The notes below the pieces were generated by a model, which saw nothing but the letters and a program-made list of their open reading frames with translations, made no database searches and had not been told where the DNA came from. Position numbers and translations under genes: made by a program. Below are positions 61,093-64,000 of a stretch of 64,000 bases of DNA, piece by piece. Source of the DNA: Eubacterium sp. (lineage in GTDB: Bacteria; Bacillota; Clostridia; Oscillospirales; Acutalibacteraceae); contig JAFSRX010000009.1 in the NCBI GenBank assembly GCA_017445905.1, forward strand, positions 81,559-145,558, in the 5' to 3' direction. The number at the start of each line of letters is the position of its first letter. The stretch's first letter is position 1.

Positions 61093-62454
61093 ATGAAACT
61101 TACTTATGACATTAAAGACAAGCCAAGCTTTGGTAAGCTTATAATCTTTGCTTTCCAGCAGCTTTTGGCAATCCTTGCAGCAACAATCGCTGTTCCCGCA
61201 ATCGTAGGCAACGGAATGAGCCAGTCGGCTGCACTTTTCGGAGCAGGTATCGGAACAATCGTTTACCTTCTCTTCACAAAGTTCAGAAGCCCCGTATTCC
61301 TTGGTTCATCCTTCGCTTTCCTCGGCTCAATGTTTGCAGCATTTGCAGGCGCTGTTTCAGCTGAAGCAGGTTTCGCAGGAATCATCCTCGGTGCATTCTT
61401 CGCAGGTCTTGTTTATGTTGTTATCGCAATCATTGTTAAGGTTGCAGGCGTTAAATGGATTGACAAGATTATGCCCGCAGTTGTTATCGGTCCCACAGTT
61501 TCAATCATCGGACTCTCTCTTGCAGGAAACGCAGTCGGCGATATGCTCGGACTTGCTGAGAAAACCGACAGCGGATTTGCAATGAATACTCACGGCTGGA
61601 TTGGATTTGTTTGCGCACTTGTAACACTCTTTGTTGTTATGATCTGCTCTGTTTTCGGTAAAAGAATGGGCAAACTCATTCCCTTTATTATCGGTATTCT
61701 TGCAGGATACGCAGTTGCTACTTGTTTCACCTTAATCGGCACAAAAACAGGTAATCCTGATTTAATCGTTATTGATTTCAGCGTATTCAGTGGTATGAAG
61801 TTCTTTGCACTTCCAGATTTCACATTCATTAAGGCTGCAAAAGGCATTTCAGCAGTTGACGGCAAATATGTTGCTTCAATCGCAGTTGCATATGTTCCCG
61901 TTGCATTCGTTGTTTTTGCTGAGCATATTGCAGACCATAAAAACCTTTCATCAGTTATCAATAAAGACCTTCTTGAGGATCCCGGTCTCCACAGAACTCT
62001 TCTTGGTGACGGCGTTGGTTCAATGGTTGGCGCATTCTTCGGTGGATGTCCCAACACAACATACGGCGAATCAGTTGGATGCGTTGCTATCACAGGAAAC
62101 GCTTCAATCGTAACAATTCTTTGCACTGCTATTATGTCAATCATTATCTCATTCTTCGGACCTTTCGTAACCTTCCTTTCAACAATCCCCGCTTGTGTTA
62201 TGGGCGGCGTTTGCGTTACTCTTTACGGTTTCATCGCTGTATCAGGTCTTAAAATGATTCAGAAAGTTGACCTTGACCAGAACAAGAATCTCTTCGTTGT
62301 TGCAGTTATTCTTATCTCAGGTATCGGCGGAATGACTCTTAATATAGGCAAAGTAACTCTTACTGAGATTGCTTGCGCACTCATCCTCGGCATCATCACA
62401 AATGTTATTCTTTCAAAGAAAAAGGATGATGTTGTTGAAGAAAAAGCTGAATAA
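61093..62454 (+). CDS. uraA: Uracil permease, NCS2 family
   Basis: Proton-linked uracil uptake through the membrane, 453 residues with 14 expected helices. QQLLAILAATIAVPAIVG (near 18), AEHIADHKNLSS (near 276; the acidic transport residue) and GGCPNTTYGESVGCVAITG (near 316) are NCS2 motifs. ATG 61093 is seven bases after GGAGG; the longer frame begins in the terminator. Confidence 0.95.
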   Translation: MKLTYDIKDKPSFGKLIIFAFQQLLAILAATIAVPAIVGNGMSQSAALFGAGIGTIVYLLFTKFRSPVFLGSSFAFLGSMFAAFAGAVSAEAGFAGIILGAFFAGLVYVVIAIIVKVAGVKWIDKIMPAVVIGPTVSIIGLSLAGNAVGDMLGLAEKTDSGFAMNTHGWIGFVCALVTLFVVMICSVFGKRMGKLIPFIIGILAGYAVATCFTLIGTKTGNPDLIVIDFSVFSGMKFFALPDFTFIKAAKGISAVDGKYVASIAVAYVPVAFVVFAEHIADHKNLSSVINKDLLEDPGLHRTLLGDGVGSMVGAFFGGCPNTTYGESVGCVAITGNASIVTILCTAIMSIIISFFGPFVTFLSTIPACVMGGVCVTLYGFIAVSGLKMIQKVDLDQNKNLFVVAVILISGIGGMTLNIGKVTLTEIACALILGIITNVILSKKKDDVVEEKAE

Positions 62455-62482
62455 TTTTCAAACAGCTTAATAAAAAATCAAT

Positions 62483-62515
62483 TCCCTGTTCATAATAGAA
62501 CAGGGAGTTTTTTTT
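62483..62515 (+). terminator. Terminator after uraA
   Basis: TCCCTGTTC/GAACAGGGA, 9 bp with a 6-base loop, then GTTTTTTTT. Confidence 0.9.
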
Positions 62516-62757
62516 AATTAAGAATTAAGACTTAAGACTGAAGAATATCGGGTCGCAAGCGACGATTATATAATACAAATCAAAAAGCAACGAAGTGAAA
62601 TTTTGATTTGAGAGGAGAAACATTCGGAGTGATTATTAACATATTGCATTCAAATTAACCCAGCAATATGTTTCAATCACGCAGAATGTTTGGACGAAAC
62701 GCGCAACGCGAGGCGCGAAACTATTAGTCTGTACATAAAAACTAAAGGAATGATTAT
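62516..62757. repeat. Series of hairpins upstream of sigG
   Basis: After a short run of TTAAGACT units come GTCGC/GCGAC (62552-62563), CAAATCAAAA/TTTTGATTTG (62576-62610) around a repeat-core-like ACGAAGTGAAA, and a long hairpin of 24 bp in three blocks (AAACATTC, GTGATT, AACATATTGC with their complements; 62618-62691). CG-rich CGCGCAACGCG follows. AAAGGA near 62741 is the sigG Shine-Dalgarno. I see no gene. Confidence 0.6.
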
Positions 62758-63072
62758 GTGCAGTATTATAACAAAGTCGAAATTTGCGGAATCAACACGA
62801 GTGAGATTAAAGTTCTCAGCGAGAAAGAAAAACTTGAACTATTAAGAAAAGCTCACGACGGTGATATGAAAGCAAGGGATGAGCTTATTCAAGGCAATCT
62901 GCGTCTTGTTCTCTCGGTTGTTCAGCGCTTTGCAAACAGGAATGAAAATATGGATGATTTATTTCAGGTCGGCGTTATCGGACTTATTAAAGCGATAGAT
63001 AATTTCAATCTCGATTTAGATGTTCGTTTCAGCACCTATGCTGTGCCTATGAGGTGTATCTTGGGGAAATGA
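62758..63072 (+). pseudogene. sigG: Sporulation sigma factor SigG, 5' fragment cut by an inserted element
   Basis: Late forespore sigma factor, of which only the first 98 of about 258 residues are present. NKVEICGINTSEIKVLS is specific to SigG (not SigF), followed by region 2: QGNLRLVLSVVQRFANRNEN, DDLFQVGVIGLIKAIDNF and RFSTYAVPM. Then the frame leaves the family (RCILGK, stop); the expected IIGEIRRFLRD, region 3 and region 4 are missing. The GTG start follows AAAGGA by eight bases. Downstream is mobile-element DNA, so the rest of sigG probably lies at the other end of that element. Confidence 0.9.
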
Positions 63073-63090
63073 AAAGAGAGGGATACACCA

Positions 63091-63648
63091 ATGACGAGAA
63101 ATACTGCAATAGCAACGGTTTTAGAATACTTTAGAGATGTTGACGATATTAATGCACCTATGCGTGAGGCATTAAGTGAATTACAAAAAGCATTTGATAA
63201 CTATAATAAGGTTTGGGACGCAGAAACAATAAAGGAAGCGGTTGATAAATTCGTTAAAGAGAAAGGTAGAAGACCATTGTCAAGAGAACTTGACAATAAC
63301 AAGGAACTACCATCTCATAATGCTATTTTGAGAGAATTCAAAATGACAGCGGCAGAATGGCTGGCTGAAAACTACCCCAACAATCTTAACCCTAATTGGA
63401 GAGAGTACTATAAACAGTTTTCTAATGAAGATTTAAGGAATATTTTTATTTCAGAACATAATAGGATTAATCCGAGAAGTGCAATTGAATACAACGCTAA
63501 AAGAGATAACAATACGCCCGCTTGGCAGTATATTGCTGCAAAAATGGGTACAAGCCGATGGATAGAATTGAAAGAAATCTGCGGCGTTGAATACATAAGA
63601 CCGATTAAAACCTATAAGGTCACATCAATAGTTCAAAATATAAATTAG
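63091..63648 (+). CDS. Element-borne protein with homing-endonuclease-associated-type repeat, unknown
   Basis: A 185-residue soluble protein. Residues about 45-92 (VDKFVKEKGRRPLSRELD, LPSHNAILREFKMTAAEWL) resemble the small helix-turn-helix repeat found with homing endonucleases, and a weaker second copy may lie at about 110-165. No nuclease motif is seen, so DNA binding is the only suggestion. AGAGG lies before the ATG. It is the first gene inside the element. Confidence 0.6.
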   Translation: MTRNTAIATVLEYFRDVDDINAPMREALSELQKAFDNYNKVWDAETIKEAVDKFVKEKGRRPLSRELDNNKELPSHNAILREFKMTAAEWLAENYPNNLNPNWREYYKQFSNEDLRNIFISEHNRINPRSAIEYNAKRDNNTPAWQYIAAKMGTSRWIELKEICGVEYIRPIKTYKVTSIVQNIN

Positions 63649-63654
63649 TTAATT

Positions 63655-63687
63655 AAACTACTCATTGAATAATGGGTAGTTTTTTTA
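63655..63687 (+). terminator. Terminator after the first element gene
   Basis: AAACTAC-CATT pairs with AATG-GTAGTTT (one T/G mismatch, 4-base loop) and runs into seven or more T. Confidence 0.85.
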
Positions 63688-63730
63688 TATTCAAAATCAA
63701 TTAAGAAATAATAAGAACAGGAGGCTAAAT

Positions 63731-64000
63731 ATGGCTAAATGCAAAACGATTGCTATATGCAATCAGAAAGGCGGTGTGGGAAAGACGACAACCGCCGTCA
63801 ATCTCGGCGTAGGTTTAGCAAGGCAAGGAAAAAAGGTACTCCTTGTGGATGCAGACCCACAGGGAGATTTAACAATCAGTCTTGGATGGCAGGACAACGA
63901 CAGTTTGGATATTACTCTTGCTGACAAAATCAATTCGGTTATTACCGACATTGACTTTGATAAAACAGCGGGTATTCTGCACCACACAGAAGGTGTTGAC
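63731..64000 (+). CDS. parA: ParA-family ATPase, N-terminal part
   Basis: Partition or transfer-linked ATPase of a mobile element, 90 codons before the right edge. [20 protein letters not shown] (near 10) is the deviant Walker A and [18 protein letters not shown] (near 39) the Walker A' motif. The text up to [10 protein letters not shown] matches, as I recall, ParA proteins of Firmicute conjugative elements. AGGAGG lies seven bases before the ATG. Confidence 0.93.
   Translation, partial: MAKCKTIAICNQKGGVGKTTTAVNLGVGLARQGKKVLLVDADPQGDLTISLGWQDNDSLDITLADKINSVITDIDFDKTAGILHHTEGVD

Larger units (their letters stand above)
63045..64000 (+). mobile_element. Left end of an integrative (conjugative?) element inserted in sigG, continues beyond window
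   Basis: Sequence departs from sigG at about 63052. GGTGTATC (63053-63060) and GATACACC (63082-63089) form an inverted repeat at the junction. The first genes are a DNA-binding-repeat protein and parA of the type found in Firmicute conjugative elements. No integrase is visible; it should lie further right. The exact crossover cannot be set without the other end. Confidence 0.7.

Noticed and set aside
61590-62144. 184-codon open frame opposite uraA
   Set aside because: Antisense to a conserved permease, no start signal, no family resemblance.

Overview
The window reads as chromosomal DNA of an anaerobic, endospore-forming, low-GC Firmicute of class Clostridia. A gut member of the Oscillospirales/Ruminococcaceae type is my best guess, from family resemblance only. 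The evidence is the sporulation set (sigE-spoIIGA, sigG, dpaA-dpaB, yabP-yabQ, a SpoVB-type flippase), the Clostridia-type IspH-S1 fusion, PolC, strong AGGAGG ribosome-binding sites, and secreted proteins carrying CxxC repeats. Most genes lie on the minus strand in long, tightly packed operons. I saw no rRNA, tRNA or CRISPR array.

Layout: 1-7000 holds metG (cut by the left edge), a lipoprotein, nagB, a VanZ-like protein, an orphan peptide-binding lipoprotein and an NhaC-family transporter. 7100-8440 holds dpaA-dpaB for spore dipicolinate. 8450-15230 is the ispH/rpsA-plsC-cmk operon with a BaiN-type flavoprotein and an ABC-F ATPase. 15340-18210 holds manA, a DUF378 protein and spoIIGA-sigE. 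18450-21000 is a secreted M23 peptidase preceded by a structured leader RNA. 21100-32600 follows the Bacillus yabM-yabN-yabO-yabP-yabQ-divIC order, interrupted by two membrane-anchored PPIases, an O-antigen-ligase-like protein and small genes. 32600-44470 runs from a his operon (with a HisZ-HisG fusion) through recJ, relA, dtd, an MBL hydrolase and hemZ. 44480-60200 is the rpsB-tsf-pyrH-frr-uppS-cdsA-dxr-rseP-ispG-polC cluster, split by a 998-residue surface protein. 60300-62500 holds upp-uraA. From 62758 the start of sigG is visible, but it breaks off at about 63050 into what looks like one end of an integrative (probably conjugative) element carrying parA, which continues past the right edge.

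How the genes work together: dxr, ispG and ispH belong to the MEP pathway, whose product feeds uppS and the lipid carrier of the cell wall. cdsA and plsC make phospholipid. rpsB, tsf and frr serve translation, and pyrH, upp and uraA handle pyrimidines. The sporulation genes cover early mother-cell sigma activation (spoIIGA, sigE), the late forespore sigma (sigG), coat/cortex assembly (yabP, yabQ) and core dehydration (dpaAB).

The most notable points are: sigG interrupted by a mobile element; a PolC without its proofreading exonuclease domain; sporulation genes whose best-supported starts are AUU or AUA; palindromes at spoIIGA and yabP that contain both promoter and Shine-Dalgarno sequence, so read-through mRNA would be masked; a candidate operator shared by the his operon and the NhaC-family gene; a structured RNA ahead of the M23 gene; and a modular intergenic repeat family in more than ten gaps.
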